Source of the DNA: Sediminibacillus massiliensis
Lineage (GTDB): Bacteria; Bacillota; Bacilli; Bacillales; Amphibacillaceae
Direction of reading: 5' to 3'
NCBI RefSeq assembly: GCF_900156915.1
Contig: NZ_LT732535.1
Span: forward strand, 3,520,497 to 3,565,128
Length of the DNA: 44,632 nt
Shown: in pieces, positions 8,940 through 16,235 of the stretch
Layout of the letters: each line of letters opens with the position of its first letter
Position numbering within the stretch: position 1 is the stretch's first letter
Position numbers and translations under genes: made by a program
Notes under the pieces: generated by a model
Database searches by the model: none
The model's input: only the letters and a program-made list of their open reading frames with translations
What the model was told of the DNA's origin: nothing

Positions 8940-9149
8940 ATGGATGAAATAAAGAGAAATTGCAGATTGTGTAAAGAACCAATGGAGCCTTCTCCGTTCA
9001 TGACATGTCCAGTCTGTTTAGCCGAGAGTGAAAGAGTAAGATTATTTATCCTGAAACATCCACATGTAACCCCGGAACAAATTGCTGAAGCGACTAATGT
9101 TTCTAAAGTTAAGGTATCCAACATGGTGAAATTAGGAATTAGCAAGTAA
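8940..9149 (+). CDS. Small zinc-ribbon plus helix-turn-helix protein
   Basis: The 69-residue protein carries two CxxC knuckles (C8/C11 and C23/C26), then a helical C-terminal half (PEQIAEATNVSKVKVSNMVKLG) that reads as a helix-turn-helix. The layout resembles the flagellar-operon protein YvyF, but no flagellar genes are nearby, so the relationship is only architectural. It has an AAAGGGTGATT RBS, its own probable promoter and a strong terminator. I infer a small DNA- or RNA-binding regulator; its target is unknown. Confidence 0.8.
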   Translation: MDEIKRNCRLCKEPMEPSPFMTCPVCLAESERVRLFILKHPHVTPEQIAEATNVSKVKVSNMVKLGISK

Positions 9150-9158
9150 ATATATGAG

Positions 9159-9189
9159 AAAAAAGCTTGTCTTCGGGCAAGTTTTTTTA
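9159..9189 (+). terminator. Terminator with UUCG tetraloop
   Basis: CTTGTC-TTCG-GGGCAAG is flanked by A6 and T7. Confidence 0.85.
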
Positions 9190-9251
9190 TGTGTGCAAGA
9201 ATGGTCAAAAACCCAAATTTGCCATTTTTTTCAGAAAAATGAAATATCGCA

Positions 9252-9280
9252 TTGACACAGATTGTTCACAATTATATAAT
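9252..9280 (+). promoter_or_regulatory. Perfect-consensus sigma-A promoter of the yheIH leader
   Basis: TTGACA-N17-TATAAT matches the housekeeping consensus at every position with the optimal spacer. It lies about 400 nt upstream of yheI, so the transcript has a long leader. A promoter this strong in front of a drug exporter implies control after initiation. Confidence 0.92.
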
Positions 9281-9314
9281 GATGAAGCATAAATACGAAA
9301 GGAGGTCACAAACG

Positions 9315-9392
9315 ATGGAAAAAGTAATTAAAGGAATTCATTCAAACAACTTCATACACGTGGCCTCCATGAAGCAGATTAAAAATATGTAA
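9315..9392 (+). CDS. 25-residue leader peptide upstream of yheIH
   Basis: ATG 9315 follows a strong AAAGGAGGTCAC Shine-Dalgarno and runs to TAA at 9390-9392. The peptide starts MEKVIKGIHSNNF and ends MKQIKNM. Its coding RNA contains the segment that pairs with either its own SD or the terminator arm. It corresponds in position and role to BmrB, the Bacillus subtilis bmrCD leader peptide, but is shorter; I claim functional analogy rather than sequence homology. Confidence 0.7.
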   Translation: MEKVIKGIHSNNFIHVASMKQIKNM

Positions 9393-9428
9393 GTACTCGT
9401 CTATGGTTACATATCAATACATCTATCC

Positions 9429-9463
9429 AAAGGTCACGTACTATAACTCCGTGGCCTTTTTAT
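9429..9463 (+). terminator. Attenuator terminator 1
   Basis: AAAGGTCACG / CGTGGCCTTT (10 bp, one G-U) is followed by TTTAT. It lies 36 nt past the leader-peptide stop. Confidence 0.8.
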
Positions 9464-9476
9464 GTTTGCATGATTA

Positions 9477-9509
9477 CGTGCACGTCTTCGGATGTGTGCG
9501 TTTTTTTTT
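9477..9509 (+). terminator. Attenuator terminator 2
   Basis: CGTGCACGTC-TTCG-GATGTGTGCG forms a 10 bp stem with G-U pairs and a UUCG tetraloop, followed by T9. This second strong terminator lies between the leader and yheI. Confidence 0.8.
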
Positions 9510-9584
9510 AGAATTGTTTGGCTGCAGTGCGACGGTAGAATTCCGTCCCTGTTTCTCATAAATATCAATTAAAGGAGGAGAAGT

Positions 9585-9644
9585 ATGATGTTGAAAGGTA
9601 AGGAAGTCAGAATGTTGATGGAAGATTGGAAAGAAAGCGGTTAG
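9585..9644 (+). CDS. Possible 19-residue mini-ORF between terminator 2 and yheI
   Basis: AAAGGAGGAG lies 4 nt before tandem ATGs. The frame runs MMLKGKEVRMLMEDWKESG and ends at TAG 9642-9644, 35 nt before yheI. The SD is better than that of yheI itself, so ribosomes should load here. It may couple translation to yheI or be a remnant; I know of no homologue. Confidence 0.45.
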   Translation: MMLKGKEVRMLMEDWKESG

Positions 9645-9679
9645 CAATTATCGGAATCAAAACAAAGTAGGTGGCAGAA

Positions 9680-11428
9680 ATGTTCAGTGTATTCAAGAAA
9701 TTAAAGTGGTTTTTTAAGGCGTATTGGAAACGATACACATTTGCGATCGTCGCTCTCGTACTGGCGAGTATGATCGATTTGATTCCTCCCAAACTGATAG
9801 GTATGGCTATTGACAATATTCAGTACGGGACATTGACTTGGCAGAGCTTATGGAATGTTCTTCTGCTATATGGTGTCCTGATCATTTTAAGCTATACGAT
9901 TTCGTATTTGTGGGATTACAATCTATTTGGCGGGGCAGCGATAATGGAAAAGCTGATTCGGACCAGATTGATGAACCACTTTTTGAAAATGACGCCCACG
10001 TTTTTCGGTAAATACCGGACAGGAGACCTGATGGCCCGGAGTACAAATGATCTTAAAGCTATTTCGATGACTACAGGTTTCGGGGTTCTGACACTCGTAG
10101 ATTCTAGTATCTTCATGTTTATGATTATCGCAGTAATGGGTTTCACAATCAGCTGGAAGCTGACGCTGGCTGCATTGCTTCCGCTGCCGGTTATGGCGGT
10201 GGTGATGCAAAAATATGGAAACATTATCCACGAGCGATTCATGAAAGCCCAAAATGCGTTTGGCGACATGAATAACGAAGTGTTGGAATCAATCAGAGGA
10301 GTCAGGGTAATCAGGGCTTATGTCCAGGAAGAACAAGATTTAAAACGTTTTAATCAAATGACGGCCGATGTTTATAGAAAAAATTTGGAAGTAGCCAAAG
10401 TGGATGCATTGTTCGAGCCGACAATGAAGATATTGGTGGGGCTTGCCTATACAGTCGGTCTTGGATATGGTGCCATGCTGGTATTTGAAAACATATTGAC
10501 CTTGGGAGAGCTTGTATCTTTCAATGTCTATCTTGGAATGCTGATATGGCCGATGTTTGCAGTAGGTGAGTTGATCAATGTGATGCAGCGGGGGAATGCC
10601 TCTTTAGACAGGGTGAATGAAACACTGGATTACAGCGCAGATGTTGAGAGTCCCGATGACCCTGTCTTAATGGAAAAACCAGACAGAATTCTTTTTGATA
10701 GAGTCCGTTTTTCCTATCCCGGCAGTAATCAATACCAGCTGGACGATCTTTGTTTTTCGGTGGAGAAAGGGCAGACAATCGGGATTGTCGGCAAGACTGG
10801 GGCAGGGAAAACGACGATTTTCCGCCTGCTTTTGCGTGAGTATCCCGGGCTTGAAGGTTGTTTATCTATTTCCGGGATTCCTATCGAGGAGCTGGATCTT
10901 CAACATATCCGGTCGTGGATAGGCTATGTACCGCAAGAACAAATTCTATTTTCCAAAACGATTCGAGAAAACATTCGATTTGGAAAGAAGAATGCAGAAG
11001 ACAAGGAAATTTACCGGGTGATGGATGCCGCTCATTTCCTTGATGATTTGAAAGCTCTCCCGCAAGGTCTTGATACGAAAGTAGGGGAAAGTGGTGTTAC
11101 TCTTTCCGGGGGGCAAAAACAACGGGTCGCTATTGCCCGTGCATTTATCAAGGATCCGGAAATCCTGATTCTGGATGACGCATTGTCTGCAGTTGACGGT
11201 AAGACAGAAGCGAACATTATCAAACACTTAAAAAGAGTGAGAAACAACAAGACTACTTTTATCTCTGCGCACAGGCTATCTGCGGTAGAACATGCAGATA
11301 AGATTATCGTCCTGGACGGAGGAAAGATAACGGAAATCGGTACACACGAGCAATTGTTGGAGATTGATGGCTGGTATGCTGCACAGTACAAACAGCAGCA
11401 GCTGGAAGAACAGGAGGTGATCTCCTAA
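9680..11428 (+). CDS. yheI: Heterodimeric multidrug ABC exporter subunit YheI (BmrC-type)
   Basis: This half-transporter has six membrane helices in the first ~300 residues and a nucleotide-binding domain after it. It pairs with YheH to export drugs with ATP. Visible are Walker A GKTGAGKTT, signature LSGGQKQR and Walker B ILILDDALSAVD. In Walker B the catalytic Glu is Asp, so this subunit supplies the degenerate site, as known for BmrC. ATG 9680 (MFSVFKKL) is chosen over GTG 9671 because AGGTGG has correct spacing and Bacillus YheI starts MFSVLKKL. Its last base overlaps the yheH start (TAATG). It is controlled by the upstream attenuator. Confidence 0.95.
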   Translation: MFSVFKKLKWFFKAYWKRYTFAIVALVLASMIDLIPPKLIGMAIDNIQYGTLTWQSLWNVLLLYGVLIILSYTISYLWDYNLFGGAAIMEKLIRTRLMNHFLKMTPTFFGKYRTGDLMARSTNDLKAISMTTGFGVLTLVDSSIFMFMIIAVMGFTISWKLTLAALLPLPVMAVVMQKYGNIIHERFMKAQNAFGDMNNEVLESIRGVRVIRAYVQEEQDLKRFNQMTADVYRKNLEVAKVDALFEPTMKILVGLAYTVGLGYGAMLVFENILTLGELVSFNVYLGMLIWPMFAVGELINVMQRGNASLDRVNETLDYSADVESPDDPVLMEKPDRILFDRVRFSYPGSNQYQLDDLCFSVEKGQTIGIVGKTGAGKTTIFRLLLREYPGLEGCLSISGIPIEELDLQHIRSWIGYVPQEQILFSKTIRENIRFGKKNAEDKEIYRVMDAAHFLDDLKALPQGLDTKVGESGVTLSGGQKQRVAIARAFIKDPEILILDDALSAVDGKTEANIIKHLKRVRNNKTTFISAHRLSAVEHADKIIVLDGGKITEIGTHEQLLEIDGWYAAQYKQQQLEEQEVIS

Positions 11429-13455
11429 TGAATAAATCAACCGAAGGACGTTTATTTGACTATGCAATGCAATTTAAGAAGATCATTTTCATTGGGCTTT
11501 TATGTTTGGTTGTGGCTGTAGCATTGGAACTTGCCGGCCCTTTGATTGCGAAAAGAGTCATTGATGAACATATTACGGGTATAGAGACGACCTGGCATTT
11601 GGTCGAAGAAAATGACGATAAATATACTGTTTCTTACAATGGCGAATTTTACAAAAGAGAAGATCGCGTGCAGTCAGACACTTCACTTGGTGAAGTCAGT
11701 CTTGTTCAAGTAGGCAGATCTTATTATATGACGGAGGAAGCGATTCCGCTTAATGGCGAGAGGTCTGTTGATAATGGGATGATCACTGTCCAGACAAATG
11801 ACAGCAGCACGCAAGTAAAGGCGGAAAGATTGAGTGTAAGTGAGCTTTACCATTTCTTTGCACCGGAACAAGGTCCCATCGTCGGGCTGTTGGTTCTTTA
11901 TGTAATATTGCTTTTGATTGCGGCGATTTTTCAATTCGGAAAGACCTACCTTCTCCAGAAAGCTTCGAACAGGGTGGTCGAAAAGATGAGAAATGATGTA
12001 TTCGAACATACGCAGGAAGTGCCGATCAATTATTATGTTGATCAGCCGGCGGGAAGGATTGTTGCAAGGATCACAAATGACACGGAAGCAATCAGGGACT
12101 TGTACGAGAGAGTGTTGTCTGTTTTTGTAACAAGTATCATCTATATGGCTGGAATATATGTAGCTCTGTTTTTATTAGACTTCAAGCTGGCGACATTATG
12201 TTTAATATTACTGCCTGTAATTGTGTTATGGATGAAAATCTATAAACGATTCGGGTCAAAGTACAACAAGGTTGTCAGGTCCACGGTTAGTGAAATTAAC
12301 GGTAACATTAATGAATCCATCCGGGGAATGAGTATCATCCAGGCTTTTAGAAAGGAAAAAGATACGCTGGAGGAATTTGAACAATTAAATGAACGGCATT
12401 TCGTTTATCAGAAAAAGTTAGTCAAACTAAGCGCCCTCACCTCGCACAACCTGGTGAATGTTTTGCGGAACATGGCATTCGTAGCCTTTATTTGGTACTT
12501 TGGCTCCTCTTCGATCGGGCCAGAGGGGATAGTGACAGCCGGTGTGCTGTATGCTTTTGTCGATTATCTGACAAGATTGTTCAATCCAGTGACCGATATC
12601 GTCAACCAATTGCCATTGTTGGAACAGGCTCGAGTCGCGGCTGGGAGAGTCTTTGAGCTAATGGATGAGAAGGGTGAAAAAGTAAATAACAGCCCGGTTG
12701 ATCGTTATAAAGGGCACGTTCAATTTGATTCTGTTTCCTTCGCGTATAATGGGAAGGATAAAGTACTGAAAGACATAAACTTGGTAATTGAACCAGGAGA
12801 AACGGCTGCATTTGTGGGCCATACCGGTTCTGGCAAAAGTTCTATTATGAACTTGTTATTCCGGTTTTATGACCCGCAAAAAGGCATCATTCGGCTGGAC
12901 GGTATCGACAGCAAGACGCTGTCGAGACAACAGGTGAGGAGCCATATGGGGATTGTCCTGCAAGACCCTTTCTTATTTACTGGCACCATATTGTCGAATG
13001 TAACGATGAATGAACCGACTATTTCCCGGGAAATGGCGATAAATGCTCTAAAGGCTGTAGGGGCAGATCGGTTTATAGAGAAATTGCCGAATCGTTATGA
13101 AGAGCCGGTGAAAGAGGGAGGAAGTACTTTGTCCATGGGGGAGCGCCAGCTGATTTCTTTCGCACGTGCTTTGGCATTTGATCCGGCTATTCTGATTCTG
13201 GATGAAGCTACTGCCAATATTGATACGGAGACAGAAGCTATCATTCAACAAGGATTGGAAGTACTGAAGCAAGGCAGGACGACATTAGTTATCGCCCACC
13301 GCTTATCTACGATTCAACAGGCTGACAAGATTTATGTACTCGATAATGGTACAATCAAGGAACAAGGAAATCATCAGGAATTGTTGGAACAGCAAGGGAA
13401 ATATTATCAAATGTACCAAATGCAGCAGGGGAAATTAGCGGAAAAAGCAGTCTGA
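11428..13455 (+). CDS. yheH: Heterodimeric multidrug ABC exporter subunit YheH (BmrD-type)
   Basis: This is the partner half-transporter of YheI, 675 residues. After the first helix (about 15-37) it has a roughly 100-residue polar insertion (about 45-145) before helix 2, which is the extracytoplasmic domain typical of BmrD-type subunits. The nucleotide-binding domain has Walker A GHTGSGKSS, a non-canonical signature LSMGERQ and a canonical Walker B with Glu, LILDEATANID. This matches the division of labour in heterodimeric exporters, where one composite ATPase site is active and one degenerate. Its ATG overlaps the yheI stop. In the B. subtilis pair the operon is induced by ribosome-targeting antibiotics. 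Confidence 0.95.
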   Translation: MNKSTEGRLFDYAMQFKKIIFIGLLCLVVAVALELAGPLIAKRVIDEHITGIETTWHLVEENDDKYTVSYNGEFYKREDRVQSDTSLGEVSLVQVGRSYYMTEEAIPLNGERSVDNGMITVQTNDSSTQVKAERLSVSELYHFFAPEQGPIVGLLVLYVILLLIAAIFQFGKTYLLQKASNRVVEKMRNDVFEHTQEVPINYYVDQPAGRIVARITNDTEAIRDLYERVLSVFVTSIIYMAGIYVALFLLDFKLATLCLILLPVIVLWMKIYKRFGSKYNKVVRSTVSEINGNINESIRGMSIIQAFRKEKDTLEEFEQLNERHFVYQKKLVKLSALTSHNLVNVLRNMAFVAFIWYFGSSSIGPEGIVTAGVLYAFVDYLTRLFNPVTDIVNQLPLLEQARVAAGRVFELMDEKGEKVNNSPVDRYKGHVQFDSVSFAYNGKDKVLKDINLVIEPGETAAFVGHTGSGKSSIMNLLFRFYDPQKGIIRLDGIDSKTLSRQQVRSHMGIVLQDPFLFTGTILSNVTMNEPTISREMAINALKAVGADRFIEKLPNRYEEPVKEGGSTLSMGERQLISFARALAFDPAILILDEATANIDTETEAIIQQGLEVLKQGRTTLVIAHRLSTIQQADKIYVLDNGTIKEQGNHQELLEQQGKYYQMYQMQQGKLAEKAV

Positions 13456-13490
13456 AGGATCAATGGGTGAGACGTTTGCGGGGTGGATCG

Positions 13491-14303
13491 ATGAAGGATT
13501 CAGACAATCGGAATCAAGACATAATCGATGAAGATTTATATGAGGAAATCGATGAGGAAGAATTGCTGGAGATATTGGAAGAAGAAAAGCAAAAAGCGCT
13601 GATGAAGGAAAGGGAGGAGAGAAATAAACCAAAACGCCCTTTTCCTAAATGGGCTTTCTGGCTCGTTGCTATTGCGATGTTTATCAATGTCATCGCGCTT
13701 TTACCAAATACTTTTTCCGTTCCGGCTGTCGATTTTCTGATTACCTCGGCAAAACTATCATCTAATGAAACAATCAGTGATTACAAAGAGGCGGTAGTAG
13801 TCATCGAAGCTGGAGATAGCAGGGGCACGGGTTTTGCTATTTCTGCTGATGGGCTCATTTTAACGAATCATCATGTTATCGAGGATGAAAATAGAATCAT
13901 GGCAGCTTTTCCCGAACAAGGCTTATATTCGGCAGAAGTTATAGAAAGCTATCCCGAAATCGACCTTGCCGTACTCCAGGTTGAAGGCAGCAAGCTCCCA
14001 CATCTGGATTTAGCAGACCGAACTTCCTTTGAAGAGCAGGAACACTTTTATTTTATTGGAAATCCACTTAGGTTCCAGGGTATTGCTAATGAAGGGGAAA
14101 TCCTCGGTTATACCAAGTTGGAAGATTGGAATCAGAAGGTTCTCATGCTGGAAGCTCCGGTCTACCGGGGGAATAGTGGCAGCCCTGTAATCAATGGCAA
14201 TGGCGAAGTGATCGGTGTGGTATTTGCCACCCTCAATCATGAAGAACATGGCCGCATAGGGCTGGCAGTTCCAATCGATTATTATCACAAGAAGAATAAA
14301 TAG
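13491..14303 (+). CDS. Membrane-anchored trypsin-like serine protease without PDZ
   Basis: The 270-residue protein starts with a very acidic, helical cytoplasmic segment (residues 10-48), then one membrane helix (about 54-72), then an extracytoplasmic chymotrypsin-fold domain. The catalytic triad is H128 (LTNHHV), D158 (EIDLAV) and S229 (RGNSGSP). It resembles HtrA/DegP-type proteases in the catalytic core but has no C-terminal PDZ domain. ATG 13491 is chosen because GGGGTGGATCG aligns well with the 16S tail; GTG 13467 is an alternative with AAGGA at 8 nt. It lies 35 nt after yheH and may be partly co-transcribed. Substrate unknown. Confidence 0.88.
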   Translation: MKDSDNRNQDIIDEDLYEEIDEEELLEILEEEKQKALMKEREERNKPKRPFPKWAFWLVAIAMFINVIALLPNTFSVPAVDFLITSAKLSSNETISDYKEAVVVIEAGDSRGTGFAISADGLILTNHHVIEDENRIMAAFPEQGLYSAEVIESYPEIDLAVLQVEGSKLPHLDLADRTSFEEQEHFYFIGNPLRFQGIANEGEILGYTKLEDWNQKVLMLEAPVYRGNSGSPVINGNGEVIGVVFATLNHEEHGRIGLAVPIDYYHKKNK

Positions 14304-14311
14304 CATGGAAT

Positions 14312-14344
14312 TCAAGGATCCGGTATTGCACCGGGTCCTTTTTA
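14312..14344 (+). terminator. Terminator after the serine protease
   Basis: AGGATCCGGT / ACCGGGTCCT (10 bp, one G-U) is followed by TTTTTT. Confidence 0.85.
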
Positions 14345-14414
14345 GTAATAGTACCATACGTTTTGTAGGGAGAGGCTGGGGGTATTTTGATAATATAGAT
14401 CACAACTTGGAGGG

Positions 14415-15185
14415 ATGATTATCCTTTATTACGGCACAAATTTAGAGAGCTATCGTTTACAGGCAAGTGACGGTGAACTTGGCAAAGTTCAAGAATTATA
14501 CTTTGATGACAACAAATGGGTGGTCCGTTATTTGGGGGTGGATACACGGAAGTGGCTTCCAGGCCGTACCGTGTTATTGTCCCCATCCTCTTTTAAAAAG
14601 GTGGATAGAGACAATGGCCATGTAGAAGTAACCAGTGATAAGGAAACTGTCCGAAATAGCCCATCCTTAGAAGAAAACTCGTCCATGACCCCGGATTACG
14701 AACTGGCGCTTACCAGGTACTATGGTTGGACACCATATTGGTCTGGAGGTTTTCTTTGGGGGACACAAGATAATCCATTCGTCGAAACTCCAGATGCTCC
14801 TGTTGAAACGGAGCCTGTTCCAAGAATGGAAGAAACAGCAGATGAGGTGAAGCACCAATTGCGTGCGGTCACAGACCTGACAGAAGGTTTTACGATTCAT
14901 GCAAATGATGGAAAAATTGGCAGCATAAATGATGTGCTGATCGATGGGGATAATTGGAAAATACGTTATCTGGTGGCAGAATCTGCTCAGGAATTTCCGG
15001 AGAATTATTATTTGTTTTCTCCCGATTGGGTAGAATCGATTGATTGGACAGAGGGCAACGTCTATGTCGACATCCGAAGAGAAGAAGTCCGACAAGGGCC
15101 AGGCCTCAAAGAAAAACAAGAAGTTACAAGAGCACAGGAAAATGAAATATACTCGGCATTCGGGAAAAGCGAATATTGGTTTTGA
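14415..15185 (+). CDS. Protein with two PRC-barrel domains
   Basis: The 256-residue protein contains two PRC-barrel-like repeats. The first is at about residues 10-75 (SDGELGKVQELYFDDNKWVV) and the second at about 150-215 (NDGKIGSINDVLIDGDNWKI). A Gly/Trp/Tyr-rich linker lies between them. Such proteins are common and uncharacterised in Bacillaceae; PRC barrels also occur in RimM and photosynthetic reaction-centre H subunits. No signal peptide is seen. The only ATG in frame (14415) lies 1 nt after GGAGG, an unusually tight spacing; a rare ATT start at 14418 or ATC at 14421 would be better placed. Confidence 0.85.
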   Translation: MIILYYGTNLESYRLQASDGELGKVQELYFDDNKWVVRYLGVDTRKWLPGRTVLLSPSSFKKVDRDNGHVEVTSDKETVRNSPSLEENSSMTPDYELALTRYYGWTPYWSGGFLWGTQDNPFVETPDAPVETEPVPRMEETADEVKHQLRAVTDLTEGFTIHANDGKIGSINDVLIDGDNWKIRYLVAESAQEFPENYYLFSPDWVESIDWTEGNVYVDIRREEVRQGPGLKEKQEVTRAQENEIYSAFGKSEYWF

Positions 15186-15193
15186 TCTTATTG

Positions 15194-15234
15194 AAAAAAG
15201 GCAGGCGACAGTTATTCTGTTGCCTGCCTTTTTT
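15194..15234 (+). terminator. Strong terminator after the PRC-barrel gene
   Basis: AAAAAAGGCAGGCGACAG pairs with CTGTTGCCTGCCTTTTTT across a 5-nt loop. Confidence 0.9.
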
Positions 15235-15381
15235 ATTTTCCATAACTACATAATATTCGGATATAAACTATTTTTCGTAAAGATGTGACATTATTTTTAA
15301 ACAAAATGTAATCTTCCTGTGATAGATTCCCTACTGCAGTTTCTGTATCATTGTTCATATTAAGAGAAACTGGAGATTCAT

Positions 15382-15498
15382 ATGCCAATGGGAAATCACA
15401 CATCTAGAAAAATATATTTAAAAGAATTGACTGAAAATACACCCACAAAAAAATACAAAGAAACGAAAAATATAAAAGCTGGAGGTGATGAAGGTTGA
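15382..15498 (+). CDS. Small 38-codon ORF overlapping the sigI start
   Basis: ATG 15382, preceded by CTGGAG, opens a 38-residue basic frame that begins MPMGNHTSRK and ends IKAGGDEG. Its TGA (15496-15498) overlaps the TTG start codon of sigI (15495-15497), a geometry typical of translational coupling. The predicted sigma-I promoter lies inside this frame, so the small ORF would be translated only from longer transcripts. I do not recognise the peptide. Confidence 0.4.
   Translation: MPMGNHTSRKIYLKELTENTPTKKYKETKNIKAGGDEG
15441..15467 (+). promoter_or_regulatory. Possible autoregulatory sigma-I promoter
   Basis: ACCCAC-N17-CGAA lies just upstream of the sigI RBS. Known sigma-I promoters have a C-rich -35 (near ACCCCC) and a CGWA -10, and Bacillus subtilis sigI-rsgI is autoregulated. 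The -35 has one mismatch. Confidence 0.5.
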
Positions 15499-16235
15499 TA
15501 TCTCATCGCTCTGCTAAAGGAAATAAATCGCTGCTTGAGCAGCAGATCAAGTTAGTTCAAGAAGGAAATGAAGAAATTCAGAATGATCTTTTACGAACGT
15601 ATCAACCCTTTATCGCCAAAAGTGTTTCGGAAGTATGCAAGCGATATATCGATCCGCAGACAGACGATGAATTTAGCGTAGGTCTGTTAGCATTCAACGA
15701 AGCTATTTTATCTTATTCATCTGAAAAAGGGAGCTCATTTTTATCGTTTGCCCGTCTGGTTGTCAAAAGAAGGGTCATCGACTTTATCAGGCAGGAGCAA
15801 AATAAATTGGTTGCGGCCTCAATCGACGAAAAAAATGATGAACAAGATCAAATGGAAAATCCGTCCGAAATTTTGGCCGCAAAGGTTTTATATCAAGAAG
15901 AAGTGGATAAATGGTACCGACAAGAAGAAATCAAAGACTTGCAAGCAAAACTCAAACAATATAAATTATCATTTGAGGAACTTACGGAGGTATCACCGAA
16001 ACATCGGGATGCAAGAGAATCGGCTATAAAGGTGGCCAAGCAGTTGTTCCAAAACGAAAAGTTGAGGGAATATGTTTATAAAAAGAAAAAAATACCGATA
16101 AAAGCATTAGTGGATATCGTCGATGTAAGCAAGAAAACATTGGAAAGAAACAGGAAATATATTTTAGCAATCTTTATTATTTTAAGTGAAGACTATCTTT
16201 ATTTGAAAGATTATCTGAAGGGGGTGGGTCAGTGA
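15495..16235 (+). CDS. sigI: RNA polymerase sigma factor SigI
   Basis: SigI is an alternative sigma factor used in heat and cell-envelope stress in Bacillus. The 246-residue protein has a sigma-70 region 2 at about residues 20-105 (FSVGLLAFNEAILSYSSEKGSSFLSFA, VIDFIRQEQ). The SigI-specific C-terminal region follows, ending in VDIVDVSKKTLERNRKYILAI. The start is TTG 15495, nine nt after GGAGG; the nearby ATG 15488 is in another frame and soon stops. It overlaps rsgI by 4 nt, forming the usual sigI-rsgI pair. Confidence 0.93.
   Translation: MISHRSAKGNKSLLEQQIKLVQEGNEEIQNDLLRTYQPFIAKSVSEVCKRYIDPQTDDEFSVGLLAFNEAILSYSSEKGSSFLSFARLVVKRRVIDFIRQEQNKLVAASIDEKNDEQDQMENPSEILAAKVLYQEEVDKWYRQEEIKDLQAKLKQYKLSFEELTEVSPKHRDARESAIKVAKQLFQNEKLREYVYKKKKIPIKALVDIVDVSKKTLERNRKYILAIFIILSEDYLYLKDYLKGVGQ

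Larger units (their letters stand above)
9300..9463 (+). promoter_or_regulatory. Translation-dependent transcription attenuator of yheIH (bmrB-like)
   Basis: Four segments can pair in alternative ways. Segment 1 is the leader SD GGAGGTCAC (9301-9309). Segment 2 is GTGGCCTCC inside the leader ORF (9360-9368). Segment 3 is AGGTCACGT (9431-9439). Segment 4 is CGTGGCCTTT (9450-9459). Segment 1 pairs with 2 over 9 bp including G-U, masking the SD. Segment 2 pairs with 3 (ACGTGGCCT) as an antiterminator. Segment 3 pairs with 4 as a terminator. A ribosome stalled early in the leader ORF would hold segment 1 and free 2 to sequester 3, allowing read-through. Bacillus subtilis bmrCD is preceded by the translated attenuator leader bmrB, so the mechanism is inferred from that precedent and these pairings. 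Confidence 0.75.
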
